Positions 1 through 7,641 of a stretch of 50,588 nucleotides of DNA are shown here, one piece after another. Origin of the DNA: Caryophanales bacterium UBA5603 (lineage in GTDB: Bacteria; Bacillota_I; Bacilli_A; Izemoplasmatales; Hujiaoplasmataceae); contig DILB01000025.1 of assembly GCA_002424815.1 (NCBI GenBank), positions 1-50,588 of the forward strand, read 5' to 3'. Under the pieces are notes generated by a model. That model was not told the DNA's origin. It saw only the letters and a list, made by a program, of their open reading frames with translations, and searched no databases. Position 1 is the first letter of the stretch; the number at the start of each line of letters is the position of its first letter. A program made the translations under genes and the position numbers.

Positions 1-548
1 GGATTCAACCATTGTTCAACCGAAGTCTGATTTAAAATCACGGGCATCCGCTCATGAATCTCTGCCATCGGACCGCAAGCAGCGGTGGTGATGATGGCGG
101 AGGTATAAAGTTTTGATCCATCAGCTAAGGCATAAGAACTCCATAGTCCTGCCATTGCGAACAAAGCAGCGTTTTTTGATTTTATATGATAAGCTTGTTT
201 TCCTTTAATTTCGATTTTCCACTCATAAAAACCATCGGCGATAATCACACATCGGCGATTTTTTAAAGAGGGAACAAAAGCGGGTTTTTCATTGATTGTT
301 TCGCTTTTTGCATTTATCATTGAGTATCCAATGCTTTCATTTTTCGCAAACGAAGGAACGAATCCCCAGCGGATTAGCCCGACCCGATATTGCACACCAT
401 CATGAATGACGGAAACGATGTTTTGGCCAGGCGCAATATTATAACGAGGCAATTGAAGCGATAAGTTGAGATTATTAATATTGTATTCACGATTTAAAAA
501 GGCGTCCAAAGATGCTTTATCAACGGCTAATGAAAATCTCCCACACAT
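1..548 (-). CDS. SOS-response-associated peptidase family (SRAP/YedK/HMCES), 3' end cut by window edge
   Basis: Proteins of this family form a covalent link between the alpha-amino group/thiol of Cys2 and abasic sites in single-stranded DNA, shielding the lesion. The reading frame is open from ATG at 548 to the left edge (about 182 codons; the family is usually about 220). It starts MCGRFS, which puts the catalytic Cys at position 2 after Met removal. Further family motifs read in order are RYNIAPGQ, RWGFVPSF, NAKSE, ADGFYEW (catalytic Glu) and, near the edge, HERMPVIL (catalytic His). The start is fixed by an SD GAGAGGTG 6-7 bases upstream. A TATAAT-like -10 lies at 566-571, just beyond the terminator of the next operon, so the gene is probably transcribed alone. 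The C-terminus lies outside the window. Family assignment is firm. Confidence 0.93.
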   Translation of the reverse strand, partial: MCGRFSLAVDKASLDAFLNREYNINNLNLSLQLPRYNIAPGQNIVSVIHDGVQYRVGLIRWGFVPSFAKNESIGYSMINAKSETINEKPAFVPSLKNRRCVIIADGFYEWKIEIKGKQAYHIKSKNAALFAMAGLWSSYALADGSKLYTSAIITTAACGPMAEIHERMPVILNQTSVEQWLN

Positions 549-576
549 AATTTCACCTCTCCCTTATTATATCATG

Positions 577-613
577 ATAAAAAAAGCCTTAAAGAATTAA
601 TCTCTCTAAGGCT
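577..613 (-). terminator. Rho-independent terminator of the sigma/anti-sigma operon
   Basis: On the minus strand, AGCCTTA ... TAAGGCT forms a 7-bp outer stem with further pairing inside, followed by a run of seven T. It sits 6 bases after the stop of the RsgI-like gene. Confidence 0.85.
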
Positions 614-618
614 GATCG

Positions 619-1518
619 TTATTCAATATTTTCTTGATAAAGTGCATATAATTCATTCAATGACATCTTCGTTAGTATTTGAAAGGCTAATGGTGAGTCA
701 AAATCATTGTCAAGATTAAATATCGTAATCACTAATTGTAATTTTCCGATGGTGATGCCATGGTATTTTGCAATGGCTTTCAAATCATCTTCAGATAAAG
801 CGACGTAAGCATTAGGTCCAATAATAGGGAAACTCTCGCTTTGAATGGCATCATAAAAACTTTCATATGAACCTTCTTGAGAAGATGATGACGTAACGCG
901 AAACGTCGAATCAAATAGATAGAGACCCGAGCTGGTTTTTACAAAAAACTGATTGGCTTCAGGAAATGAAAAAACGGACTCTAAAGCAATTTTTTCGGCA
1001 GACATCATCAAAGTAATTAAAGATAAAGAGGATGCTTTATCAATGATTTTTTGTAATAAAACTTGTGAAGCGTCATCATTTTTTGACATCGTAATTAATA
1101 GAATGTTTTCAGATGATATCATCCCCGCATCAAACGATACATCATAAATGTTTTCAATGACAACTTCTGGAGATTTCAACCAATATTTGATTTTATCGCT
1201 GATAATTAAAGCATCATCGCCAATCGGTTTAATGCCAATGACGCGATCAAAACGATTAAGGGTGATTTCAAAGCCAGGATTTAAATCAATGGACATTGAA
1301 TAAGTGGGGGTTAGTTCAAGAATTGCACCTGTGATTAATAACGTTAATATCAACATCATTGATAAGATGGAAGTCATGAAGCGAACTGTGAAAAAACGCC
1401 ATTTAGATTTTGTCATGGGTTCATAGTTGTCCATAACCTGTGGGAAAAAAGCCAATGAAGGTTTAGAAGAAAGATGAGCATGTTCGATTAAGATTTTTTT
1501 AAAGTCCCGATATTTCAT
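619..1518 (-). CDS. RsgI-like membrane anti-sigma factor
   Basis: Predicted single-pass membrane regulator of 299 aa. A cytoplasmic N-terminus (residues 1-45) is followed by one membrane helix at about 47-68. Just outside comes the sequence DLNPGFEITLNRFDRVI (residues 78-94), which matches the conserved first strand block of the RsgI extracytoplasmic domain (pattern D-x-NPS-x-E-x-x-x-NRF-x-x-V). The remaining about 200 residues show no carbohydrate-binding or other sensor domain that I recognise. The gene begins 1 base after the ECF sigma stop, and its SD (AAGGAGGGG) lies inside the end of the sigma gene, so the two are co-translated, as is typical of sigma/anti-sigma pairs. The N-terminal 45 residues are not obviously a ZAS or RsgI_N sigma-binding domain, so the sigma-binding mode is inferred from context only. 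Confidence 0.78.
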   Translation of the reverse strand: MKYRDFKKILIEHAHLSSKPSLAFFPQVMDNYEPMTKSKWRFFTVRFMTSILSMMLILTLLITGAILELTPTYSMSIDLNPGFEITLNRFDRVIGIKPIGDDALIISDKIKYWLKSPEVVIENIYDVSFDAGMISSENILLITMSKNDDASQVLLQKIIDKASSLSLITLMMSAEKIALESVFSFPEANQFFVKTSSGLYLFDSTFRVTSSSSQEGSYESFYDAIQSESFPIIGPNAYVALSEDDLKAIAKYHGITIGKLQLVITIFNLDNDFDSPLAFQILTKMSLNELYALYQENIE

Positions 1519-1519
1519 C

Positions 1520-2047
1520 TTACCCCTCCTTGAGTGTGGCTTTCATTTTCTTCACTGCTTTGGCATACAACCAAGTGATGGTTCCTAAAGGCTTTTCCGT
1601 AACTGTGGCGATTTCTTTATGCGATAATCCGCCAATCGTATGCATGATGACAACATTTCTTTCCGTTTCGTCTAATACCTTTAAAGCATTTTCAATAATA
1701 TCTCGGTGTTCTAAATCAATTTCAATATGGCTTTGTAAAGAGAAATGACTCAGAAAATCCAAATCAATATCACTATACGTCGTGCGCTTGCGTGAGGTGT
1801 ATTCATTAAAGGCAAGATTTTTAGCCATTGTGACGAGATAACCAATGAAATTGTTCTCTTCATAGCGTGAAATATTCTTTAATAGTCGCATATAAGTATC
1901 TTGGGTAATGTCCTCAGCCAAACTGCGATCTTTTAAAATCGACAACACGCTGAAATAGACGACATTATATGTTTTTTGATATAATTCATCAAAGGCCGCA
2001 ATATCCCCATACTTCAGGGCTTTTGCCAGCTTGTTTACATCATCCAT
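1520..2047 (-). CDS. ECF-type RNA polymerase sigma factor
   Basis: Group IV sigma factor with region 2 (FDELYQKTYNVVYFSVLSIL, then AEDITQDTYMRLL at about 45-58) and region 4 (DETERNVVIMHTIGGLSHKEIA, a helix-turn-helix, at about 125-150). About 175 aa, the normal ECF length; no region 1 or 3. The upstream ATG at 2065 has no spaced SD. The ATG at 2047 is preceded by CAGGTGAT with the AGG 8 bases away, so I chose 2047. It is followed at 1 base by the RsgI-like membrane protein, its likely antagonist. A perfect 10-bp inverted repeat lies 40 bases upstream. Target genes cannot be told from this window. Bacillus SigI, the classical RsgI partner, is a different and longer sigma class, so this pairing deserves attention. 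Confidence 0.92.
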   Translation of the reverse strand: MDDVNKLAKALKYGDIAAFDELYQKTYNVVYFSVLSILKDRSLAEDITQDTYMRLLKNISRYEENNFIGYLVTMAKNLAFNEYTSRKRTTYSDIDLDFLSHFSLQSHIEIDLEHRDIIENALKVLDETERNVVIMHTIGGLSHKEIATVTEKPLGTITWLYAKAVKKMKATLKEG

Positions 2048-2086
2048 TTCGATCACCTGCCTCATCCTATTTTATCATTGGTAGGG

Positions 2087-2133
2087 ATCGATTGTTCATC
2101 ATTTTATTCTATGACATCATATAAACAATCGAT
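2087..2133. repeat. 10-bp perfect inverted repeat upstream of the ECF sigma gene
   Basis: ATCGATTGTT at 2087-2096 and AACAATCGAT at 2124-2133 are exact inverted copies separated by 27 bases, in the gap between the DUF2188 gene and the sigma gene. No T-run follows on either strand, so it is not a normal intrinsic terminator. It could be an operator, a processing site or an mRNA hairpin; I cannot decide. Confidence 0.6.
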
Positions 2134-2179
2134 TCCTCGGTTTTATTGTAAAAAAAGTAGTTTTCGTAAGAAAAAGATG

Positions 2180-2998
2180 TTATTCTTCCTCTTCGGCTTC
2201 AATAACATCTTTAAAGGGGGCTGCTTTACGAATTCTTCCATCTTTACGATGAACGACAACCGCCGAATTCGTTGATAAGGCTTTAATGGTTGCGACACTG
2301 ACAGCTTCACGGTGAGTTTCTAAGACCCTTAGTATGGTGTTGCTACCTTCTCGCTTCACATACCATTTCTCATCCGCTGCACGGAATAAGACGTGATATT
2401 TGGGCGGCGTTTTTTTCTTGGCCTTTGGTTTAGGCTCTGTTGGTTCAGAGGTTTTAGCCACTAGTTTTTTCTTGGGAGCGGCTTTGATTTTTGGCGCTAT
2501 CTCCGGTTCAATTTGCGGTAATGGGGCATAGACCGTTTCTGGATCAACCTTCATCGCCGCAAAGATATTCGCAACCATATCTTTTTTTGAAATGCTGGGA
2601 GGCAAATCGTTGATTTCTTCAACGATGGGTACCTTCGCTACCGTTTCTTCGGTTGCTTTTTTATCAACCTCGGTCGAAGGTTCCTTCGTTTCTGTCAAAT
2701 GTTCAGTTTTTTTCTCTTGTTCAGCTAAATTTGGGGCTTCTTTCACTGCTTCAACCGATGAGACATTTTCAGAATCGGTTATTTTTGTAAATTCTGGATC
2801 AATGATTACTTCGGAATCTTCTTCGATGGTCTCATCGAGGGATTCATTTGTTGTTCCGCTTGCAGCGTAGACGACCTCAGGGCGAGAACGGATAATCGCA
2901 TTATAGATGATATATGTGAGCGTCATCAAAAATACAGTGCCAATGACAATCACAAAAAAGAGCCAATATTCAAGTAAATAAGCCAGTATGGCCTCCAT
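2180..2998 (-). CDS. Membrane-anchored protein with C-terminal DUF2188 domain
   Basis: 272 aa, function unknown. One N-terminal membrane helix (about 8-32) is followed by a long low-complexity linker (about 45-195): first acidic and Ser/Thr/Glu-rich, then Lys/Pro/Ala-rich with repeated PK and KKK. Residues about 200-262 match the DUF2188 pattern: YHVLFRAADEKWYVKREGSN, then ETHREAV, then VVVHRKDGRIR. DUF2188 is a small beta-rich domain of unknown role, usually in 60-80 aa cytosolic proteins, so the membrane anchor and charged linker are unusual. The SD GAGGAGGGATC precedes the ATG. The gene follows the SPL-like gene by 33 bases and probably shares its transcript. The basic linker could bind nucleic acid or lipid head groups, but that is speculation. 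Confidence 0.75.
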   Translation of the reverse strand: MEAILAYLLEYWLFFVIVIGTVFLMTLTYIIYNAIIRSRPEVVYAASGTTNESLDETIEEDSEVIIDPEFTKITDSENVSSVEAVKEAPNLAEQEKKTEHLTETKEPSTEVDKKATEETVAKVPIVEEINDLPPSISKKDMVANIFAAMKVDPETVYAPLPQIEPEIAPKIKAAPKKKLVAKTSEPTEPKPKAKKKTPPKYHVLFRAADEKWYVKREGSNTILRVLETHREAVSVATIKALSTNSAVVVHRKDGRIRKAAPFKDVIEAEEEE

Positions 2999-3031
2999 AA
3001 GATCCCTCCTCTTTCGTCAGTAAGATTTACT

Positions 3032-3910
3032 TTAAAATAGTTTCATTTGAACCGATGTTACCGGTCGTATCGTTTTAATGATATCATTCATACCATATTT
3101 TAATTTTTGTTTTTTGCATTCGATGACAAAAGCCTTTTTAAGCTTTGCTGCATGTAATGATTGGCAAGAGCGCTTGCTACCATAAGTATCCATATAAATA
3201 TTTTTCAGACCAGGGAATTCATGATCAATCATTTTATGGAATTGTTGTCCATCTGTTTCGGTTAAATTAATGCCAAAAGATGGATAGATAAACTCTGCGC
3301 CCATTTCTTTTGAACGCCGAATAATCTGTGTCACATTTTCTTCTGTATCGGTGATAAATGGAATGATAGGCATCATTAAGACACCGGTTTTAATTTTTTC
3401 ATTGGCCAGTTTGTGCAAAGTTTTGAAACGAGTCGATGAAAGTGGCGCATGAGGTTCTATTTTTTTAGTCAGTTCATCATTCATGGAAGTAATAATCAAA
3501 ACCACCACGACAAAAGCATCTTCAGCGATCTTTTTAAGAAGATCAAGATCTTGAAGAATGCCTTCTCCTTTGGTAAAAAGGATGACGCCTTGATGATTTG
3601 AATGAATAATTTCCAAGGCGGAACGGGTCAAACGCGATTGTTCTTCCGAAGGATTATAGGGATCAACCATGGTCCCAAAACCAATCAATGAAGGCGTCGG
3701 TTTTCCCGTTAAATCTTTCATTAATAGTTCAATACTATTGGCAATCGGGATTCCTGCATCAAAATCTTCATAGCCACCTTTTTCAGTCACAGCGGCAAGC
3801 GGATGACTTGGGAGATACATCGATACCTCATAATCCATCCCAAACCAACGTCGCGCATTTTTCGCAGGATAGAGGATCTGATTGGTATTCACCATTTTTG
3901 AACGGTCCAT
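3032..3910 (-). CDS. SPL/radical-SAM-family protein lacking the iron-sulfur cysteine motif
   Basis: 292 aa, the usual length of the short SPL-family (spore photoproduct lyase-like) radical SAM proteins of Bacillota. Most of the fold signature is present: WFGMDY at 22-27, GTMVDPYNPSE at 79-89, LTRSALE, KKIEPHAPLSSTRFK, GVLMMPIIPFITDTEEN, FIYPSFGINL, a C-terminal SKRSCQS and the end motif QMKLF. In family members the stretch after WFGTDY holds the CX3CX2C cluster that binds the 4Fe-4S centre. Here residues 29-46 read VSMYLPSHPLAAVTEKGG, with no cysteine, and the region is about 4 residues shorter. Neither other forward frame restores the motif, so it is not a simple frameshift. The protein is probably not a working radical SAM enzyme in the classical sense. 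The family comparison is from memory. Confidence 0.72.
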   Translation of the reverse strand: MDRSKMVNTNQILYPAKNARRWFGMDYEVSMYLPSHPLAAVTEKGGYEDFDAGIPIANSIELLMKDLTGKPTPSLIGFGTMVDPYNPSEEQSRLTRSALEIIHSNHQGVILFTKGEGILQDLDLLKKIAEDAFVVVVLIITSMNDELTKKIEPHAPLSSTRFKTLHKLANEKIKTGVLMMPIIPFITDTEENVTQIIRRSKEMGAEFIYPSFGINLTETDGQQFHKMIDHEFPGLKNIYMDTYGSKRSCQSLHAAKLKKAFVIECKKQKLKYGMNDIIKTIRPVTSVQMKLF

Positions 3911-3919
3911 AAGTTCCTC

Positions 3920-4447
3920 CTAATAACGCCAGATTTTGGCAAGAATAATAAATGTCATCAAAAACACACCATACCAAAGGGCAAAAGGATATGAAAATTG
4001 CTTTTTTATGCTTTCTTCGACGGCTTTATAAAATGGTTTTAAATTCGCAGGTCGAATGCTTTGAAGTTTTATCAAGAAATAGGTTTTTGCTTGATAGACA
4101 TACTGTGATGGATCAATTCCATTATCTTGGGAGGCTTTATCAATTAAAGCCTTCATGTCTAAATACTTTGTTTTTTTAACATTAAAAACCCAAAAATAAT
4201 AATATCCGTAATAAGCGAATAGCCCCTTTAAAACGATATAGAGAAGGGAGGCACTTCCAAAGACCACGGCAAATCCGAGATAGGATTGGGTGGGAGCATA
4301 AGCCAATAAAATAATACTCAAAATAATGATAAAAAAGCCATCAATCCAGTTGAGAAGATTATGATGCTTTAATACTGGAATCATCAGTGCATAGACGATG
4401 AATACCGTCGCAAGGCCTTTTAAAATCATTTCAAACCAATTGAGCAT
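3920..4447 (-). CDS. Membrane protein of unknown function
   Basis: 175 aa with about four hydrophobic helices: three near the N-terminus (roughly 8-28, 32-52, 58-80) and one at the very C-terminus (about 155-172), with a soluble loop of about 75 residues between. I do not recognise the family. An upstream in-frame ATG at 4471 lies between the -10 box and the SD; the ATG at 4447 follows GGAGGTGAAAA at ideal spacing, so 4447 is chosen. It has its own extended -10 promoter at 4470-4478 and lies 9 bases before the SPL-like gene, so it probably heads the transcript that includes that gene and the DUF2188 gene. Confidence 0.7.
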   Translation of the reverse strand: MLNWFEMILKGLATVFIVYALMIPVLKHHNLLNWIDGFFIIILSIILLAYAPTQSYLGFAVVFGSASLLYIVLKGLFAYYGYYYFWVFNVKKTKYLDMKALIDKASQDNGIDPSQYVYQAKTYFLIKLQSIRPANLKPFYKAVEESIKKQFSYPFALWYGVFLMTFIILAKIWRY

Positions 4448-4469
4448 TTTTTCACCTCCAAACGTAATC

Positions 4470-4478
4470 ATTATAGCA
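4470..4478 (-). promoter_or_regulatory. Extended -10 promoter for the 3920-4447 gene
   Basis: Minus-strand TGCTATAAT (TGn plus perfect TATAAT), 22 bases before the ATG at 4447. No good -35 is needed with an extended -10 and none is clear. Confidence 0.65.
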
Positions 4479-4505
4479 TATCAAACTCGACTTAAGTGTC
4501 CTATT

Positions 4506-5039
4506 TTAAATATAGGGTTGAACGATCGCAATCAATTCATCAATAGAATGAACTGATTCAATTTTAATGACTTGACAAGGTATTTGTTTCATCCATTCAA
4601 GATGCTGTTTTTTGCTTCGTGTCGATTCGTCACCATACTCATAAGTTTTAACCCATTCGAGAAAATCAAGATGTTGCTGATAAAGATCGCCCCCATATAG
4701 CACCCGATTGCCGAAGCGTTTTATTTCTCGATGCATGATTCTTTCCAAACGAATTTCAACGGGCAGATGCAAATAAACAACCAAATTAAGGCGGCTGATA
4801 AATTGATCGCCCCATCCAACAAAAGCGCCACTCATGACGACTTTTTCGTGTTTATTAAGAATTGCCTCAATCATTTGAATGCGTTTCTCAACATCTCGTT
4901 TTACCGTAAACGGTGGATCAGTCGGTTCCCAAAATATGTCATCGATATCGATCATATAATAACCGAAACGTTCACAAATGGCTCTTGCCAAGGTCGTCGT
5001 TCCGGAACCGGAAGAACCAAAAATATGAATGATTTTCAT
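4506..5039 (-). CDS. P-loop nucleoside/shikimate-kinase-like ATPase
   Basis: 177 aa with a Walker A motif at the N-terminus (GSSGSGTTTLA, residues 8-18), followed by IDIDDIFWEPTDPPF, the substrate/second-acidic region seen in small adenylate- or shikimate-kinase-like and FlaR/topology-modulation proteins. A lid-like segment with several Arg follows (RLERIMHREIKRFGNR). No membrane segment. Substrate unknown; these proteins are often annotated only as AAA family ATPase. It begins 11 bases after the ABC-2 permease and probably belongs to the same transcript. SD GGGGGTATC precedes the ATG. Confidence 0.75.
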   Translation of the reverse strand: MKIIHIFGSSGSGTTTLARAICERFGYYMIDIDDIFWEPTDPPFTVKRDVEKRIQMIEAILNKHEKVVMSGAFVGWGDQFISRLNLVVYLHLPVEIRLERIMHREIKRFGNRVLYGGDLYQQHLDFLEWVKTYEYGDESTRSKKQHLEWMKQIPCQVIKIESVHSIDELIAIVQPYI

Positions 5040-5050
5040 AGCGATACCCC

Positions 5051-6220
5051 CTATTTAGCAAACATGATGCGTTCGCTTTTGAACATTCGATTCAGCAAAA
5101 AGACCAACCCAAGCGTATAGATGATATTCGATGTCACTGTAATTAATATATATAGAACAGTATTTTGATCAAACATCAATACTGCCGTTAAGGATTGAAC
5201 CGTATTATAAAGCGGAATCAAATACCAGTAGAATTGCGAATTTGCTCCTTCACCAAACATCGAAGAGACGCCCACAAGAATGGTTAATATATAGATGGGA
5301 GTAATCAGTGTATTGGCTTCTTTTAAACTTTTAGCATAGGCAGAAATCACTGAGATGACACCCACGATGACAAAAACCGTCGAGAATAACACCACCAGAA
5401 TCATCGCATAATCTTTAAAATGATATATATTGATATCGACTTCTCCCAGTTGCAACATTTTTGGAAGTGAGGAAATAATACCAATAAACGATGATACAGC
5501 CGATATTAAAGATAATACGCCTAAACTAAGGATTTTACCAAAAGCAATTTCACTTCTTTTTACAGGGGTTATTAAGAGTGTTGCCATTGTGCCGCGTTCT
5601 TTTTCACCAGCAATGGACTCAGGACCAATCGACATTGCCCCTGCAAATAGAAACATCACCACTAGCATCGGCAAAAGCATCGACATCATCTCACCAATGG
5701 CCTCATTGGTATTAATTGGGGTTGAATTAGCGGCCACATCAAAAACGGTCGTATCGCCAAATTTTTCCGCAATTAAAGCGTTTTTATAGACATCAAGGTA
5801 AGTGTTAAAACGATTTAATGCAAGTGAAGATTGACTTTCGTTAGGATTGTAATAGAGTTCAATCTCTGGAATCGTCGTGGCCAAAATCGATTCAAAATCG
5901 TCTGGGAAAATGATTAATAAATCCCACTCACGCTCATCAATTAAATTTTTATACTGTTCTATTTCTGAAGCTAGAATGGTGATAACCTGTGATGTTTGAG
6001 CGGTTTCAACGGACGTATAAATCGCAGTGAAATCACCCACCGGATGGATAATTGCGACTTTCGCGGTTTCTTCTTGCGCGAAATTGTTGAGGGCAGTTCC
6101 CATGAATGAATAAATCAAAAAAATCATCAACCCAGGTAAGAGCATGACTGAAAAAACAAGCCGTTTATCTTTGATAACTCGGTCCCATTCTTTTTTAAAA
6201 ATCGTCCATACATTCCGCAT
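5051..6220 (-). CDS. ABC-2 type permease, NatB-like exporter subunit
   Basis: 389 aa integral membrane subunit of an ABC exporter. A first membrane helix at about 20-42 is followed by a large extracytoplasmic region (about 45-175), then a block of five to six helices (about 180-380). The segment SIGPESIAGEKERGTMATLL is the signature of the NatB/CcmB-like ABC-2 permeases (SxAGEKERGT). It begins right after the ATPase stop, so the pair is translationally coupled. NatAB of Bacillus exports sodium and relatives export drugs or bacteriocins; the substrate here cannot be told from sequence. Confidence 0.87.
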   Translation of the reverse strand: MRNVWTIFKKEWDRVIKDKRLVFSVMLLPGLMIFLIYSFMGTALNNFAQEETAKVAIIHPVGDFTAIYTSVETAQTSQVITILASEIEQYKNLIDEREWDLLIIFPDDFESILATTIPEIELYYNPNESQSSLALNRFNTYLDVYKNALIAEKFGDTTVFDVAANSTPINTNEAIGEMMSMLLPMLVVMFLFAGAMSIGPESIAGEKERGTMATLLITPVKRSEIAFGKILSLGVLSLISAVSSFIGIISSLPKMLQLGEVDINIYHFKDYAMILVVLFSTVFVIVGVISVISAYAKSLKEANTLITPIYILTILVGVSSMFGEGANSQFYWYLIPLYNTVQSLTAVLMFDQNTVLYILITVTSNIIYTLGLVFLLNRMFKSERIMFAK

Positions 6221-6997
6221 TTATACGACCTCGCTTTCAGTCTTAACGAGGTTAAAAAATAAGGTCTCAAGGTCTGCTTCTGTCGAAGCAATCGATTGAA
6301 GCGGTTCATTGAGTAATAATTTTCCATTGATGATGATGCCAACCCGATCACATAATCGTTCCACAAGACTAAAAATATGCGTTGATACAATAATGGTTTT
6401 ACCTGCATCACGAAGTTCTTTTAAATAATCCATCACCACTTTAGCCGTCAAAACGTCTAAACCATTGGTCGGCTCATCGAAAATAATCACTTCGGGATCA
6501 TGAACTAAGGCGACCGTAATCTGAACTTTTTGTCGCATACCTGTGGATAATTCACCAACTTTGACTTCCGCAAATTGGTCAATTCCAAATTTTTCAAAAA
6601 GCATTTTTTTTCTTTTTGCCGCAACTGAAGCATCAATTGAATGTAATTTTGAAAAATAATCATATAAATAATTAGGAGTGAAGAATTCTTCTAGTTTTAA
6701 ATCACTGGTCAAAAAACCAAGTTTTTTCCGGACCGCATCTTCTTCTTTAATGACGCTATGACCATCAATTAATATATCGCCAGAATCCGGTTTTATTAGC
6801 GTTGAAATACACCGAAGTGCTGTCGTTTTTCCAGCCCCATTAGGCCCTAATAATCCATATATTTCACCCTGATAAGCTTGGAAAGAAAGGTTATTAACGG
6901 CTATCTTCAAATTTGAAGAGGTTCGTTCAATTTTCTGTTGTTTTTTTGAGAGTCGAAATGTTTTAGAGATATTTTCAACCGATAGAACCACATTCAT
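6221..6997 (-). CDS. ABC transporter ATP-binding protein, NatA-like
   Basis: 258 aa ATPase partner of the adjacent ABC-2 permease. Motifs in order: Walker A GPNGAGKTT (about 52-60), signature LSTGMRQK (about 153-160), Walker B VIIFDEPTNGLD (about 173-184) and an H-loop STH. A basic insert (LSKKQQKIERTSSNLK) separates the first strands. A promoter TTGTAA-17-TAATAT stands upstream and the SD is GAGGGTGAT. This is the first gene of a transcript that reads into the permease and the P-loop kinase. Confidence 0.9.
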   Translation of the reverse strand: MNVVLSVENISKTFRLSKKQQKIERTSSNLKIAVNNLSFQAYQGEIYGLLGPNGAGKTTALRCISTLIKPDSGDILIDGHSVIKEEDAVRKKLGFLTSDLKLEEFFTPNYLYDYFSKLHSIDASVAAKRKKMLFEKFGIDQFAEVKVGELSTGMRQKVQITVALVHDPEVIIFDEPTNGLDVLTAKVVMDYLKELRDAGKTIIVSTHIFSLVERLCDRVGIIINGKLLLNEPLQSIASTEADLETLFFNLVKTESEVV

Positions 6998-7034
6998 AGA
7001 TAGATCACCCTCGAATCGTCATTTTAACAATTCT

Positions 7035-7063
7035 ATATTATCAAATTTTTCTAGTTATTACAA
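7035..7063 (-). promoter_or_regulatory. Promoter of the NatAB-like operon
   Basis: Minus strand TTGTAA (7058-7063), 17-base spacer, TAATAT (7035-7040), with a TG one base before the -10. It lies directly after the terminator at 7064-7088. Confidence 0.65.
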
Positions 7064-7088
7064 TGAAAAACGAAGGCATTCGCCTTCG
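7064..7088 (-). terminator. Intrinsic terminator of the 7100-7552 gene
   Basis: Minus strand CGAAGGC-GAAT-GCCTTCG, a 7-bp perfect stem with a four-base loop, followed by TTTTT. Confidence 0.9.
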
Positions 7089-7099
7089 CTTGATGGTCT

Positions 7100-7552
7100 T
7101 TATTCCGGCAATTGCATATACCATCTTCCATTTTGGTGAAAGAAGATGATTGTCATCGTCATTGAATAGGGTTCTTCATTAATCGTATAAACAAAACTAA
7201 TTTCCGCAATTCGATTCACTAGTTCATCGACCGCATATTCTTGATTGTAAACAAACGAAATCGTTCTTGCATCTTTAATTAAATTAATCTCGTATATGAC
7301 GCCTTCATTACGTAATAAAGCATCGTATTCATCCGTACCTGGCTTGAAAAAGGCTTTTGCATACCCAGCAATGTCATCATCATTGATGGCATCTAAATAA
7401 GATTCCCACGTTTTTTCGGGTGTGGCATAAGAACGAGCCGATACAATCAGAGAAGTCAAAGCAACGATGACTCCTGCAAAGATCACTAATCCGATGATTA
7501 ACAAAGGTGCATTTTGATAAATATTAAAAGGACGTTTTATGGTTTTTTTCAT
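7100..7552 (-). CDS. Membrane-anchored exported protein of unknown function
   Basis: 150 aa. An N-terminal basic stretch and a single hydrophobic helix (about 14-40) are followed by an extracytoplasmic domain beginning ATPEKTWESYLDAIN and ending FFHQNGRWYMQLPE. The pattern (helix, then an N-terminal alpha segment about a working population of residues D/A, then beta strands ending in a W-Y repeat) recalls the NTF2/DUF4878 class of small exported domains, but I cannot name the family. It has its own promoter (7573-7601) and its own terminator (7064-7088), so it is monocistronic. It is not part of the neighbouring ribosomal operon. Confidence 0.65.
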   Translation of the reverse strand: MKKTIKRPFNIYQNAPLLIIGLVIFAGVIVALTSLIVSARSYATPEKTWESYLDAINDDDIAGYAKAFFKPGTDEYDALLRNEGVIYEINLIKDARTISFVYNQEYAVDELVNRIAEISFVYTINEEPYSMTMTIIFFHQNGRWYMQLPE

Positions 7553-7572
7553 ATGAGAACCTCTTTTTTTAC

Positions 7573-7601
7573 ATTGTACCTAATTGATTTTGTTTCGTCA
7601 A
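7573..7601 (-). promoter_or_regulatory. Promoter of the 7100-7552 gene
   Basis: Minus strand TTGACG (7596-7601), 17-base spacer, TACAAT (7573-7578); the SD AGAGGTT and ATG follow at 7552. Confidence 0.78.
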
Positions 7602-7611
7602 GCAAGGTATT

Positions 7612-7638
7612 AGAAAAAAAAGTCTAATAATAGACTTT
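7612..7638 (-). terminator. Terminator of infC-rpmI-rplT
   Basis: Minus strand AAAGTCTA-TTAT-TAGACTTT, an 8-bp stem, followed by a run of T. It starts 4 bases after the rplT stop codon. Confidence 0.9.
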
Positions 7639-7641
7639 AAT

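Noticed and set aside
3780..3850. Frameshift as the cause of the missing cysteines in the SPL-like gene
   Set aside because: The neighbouring frame reads IMRYRCISQ and then hits a stop; no frame yields CX3CX2C.
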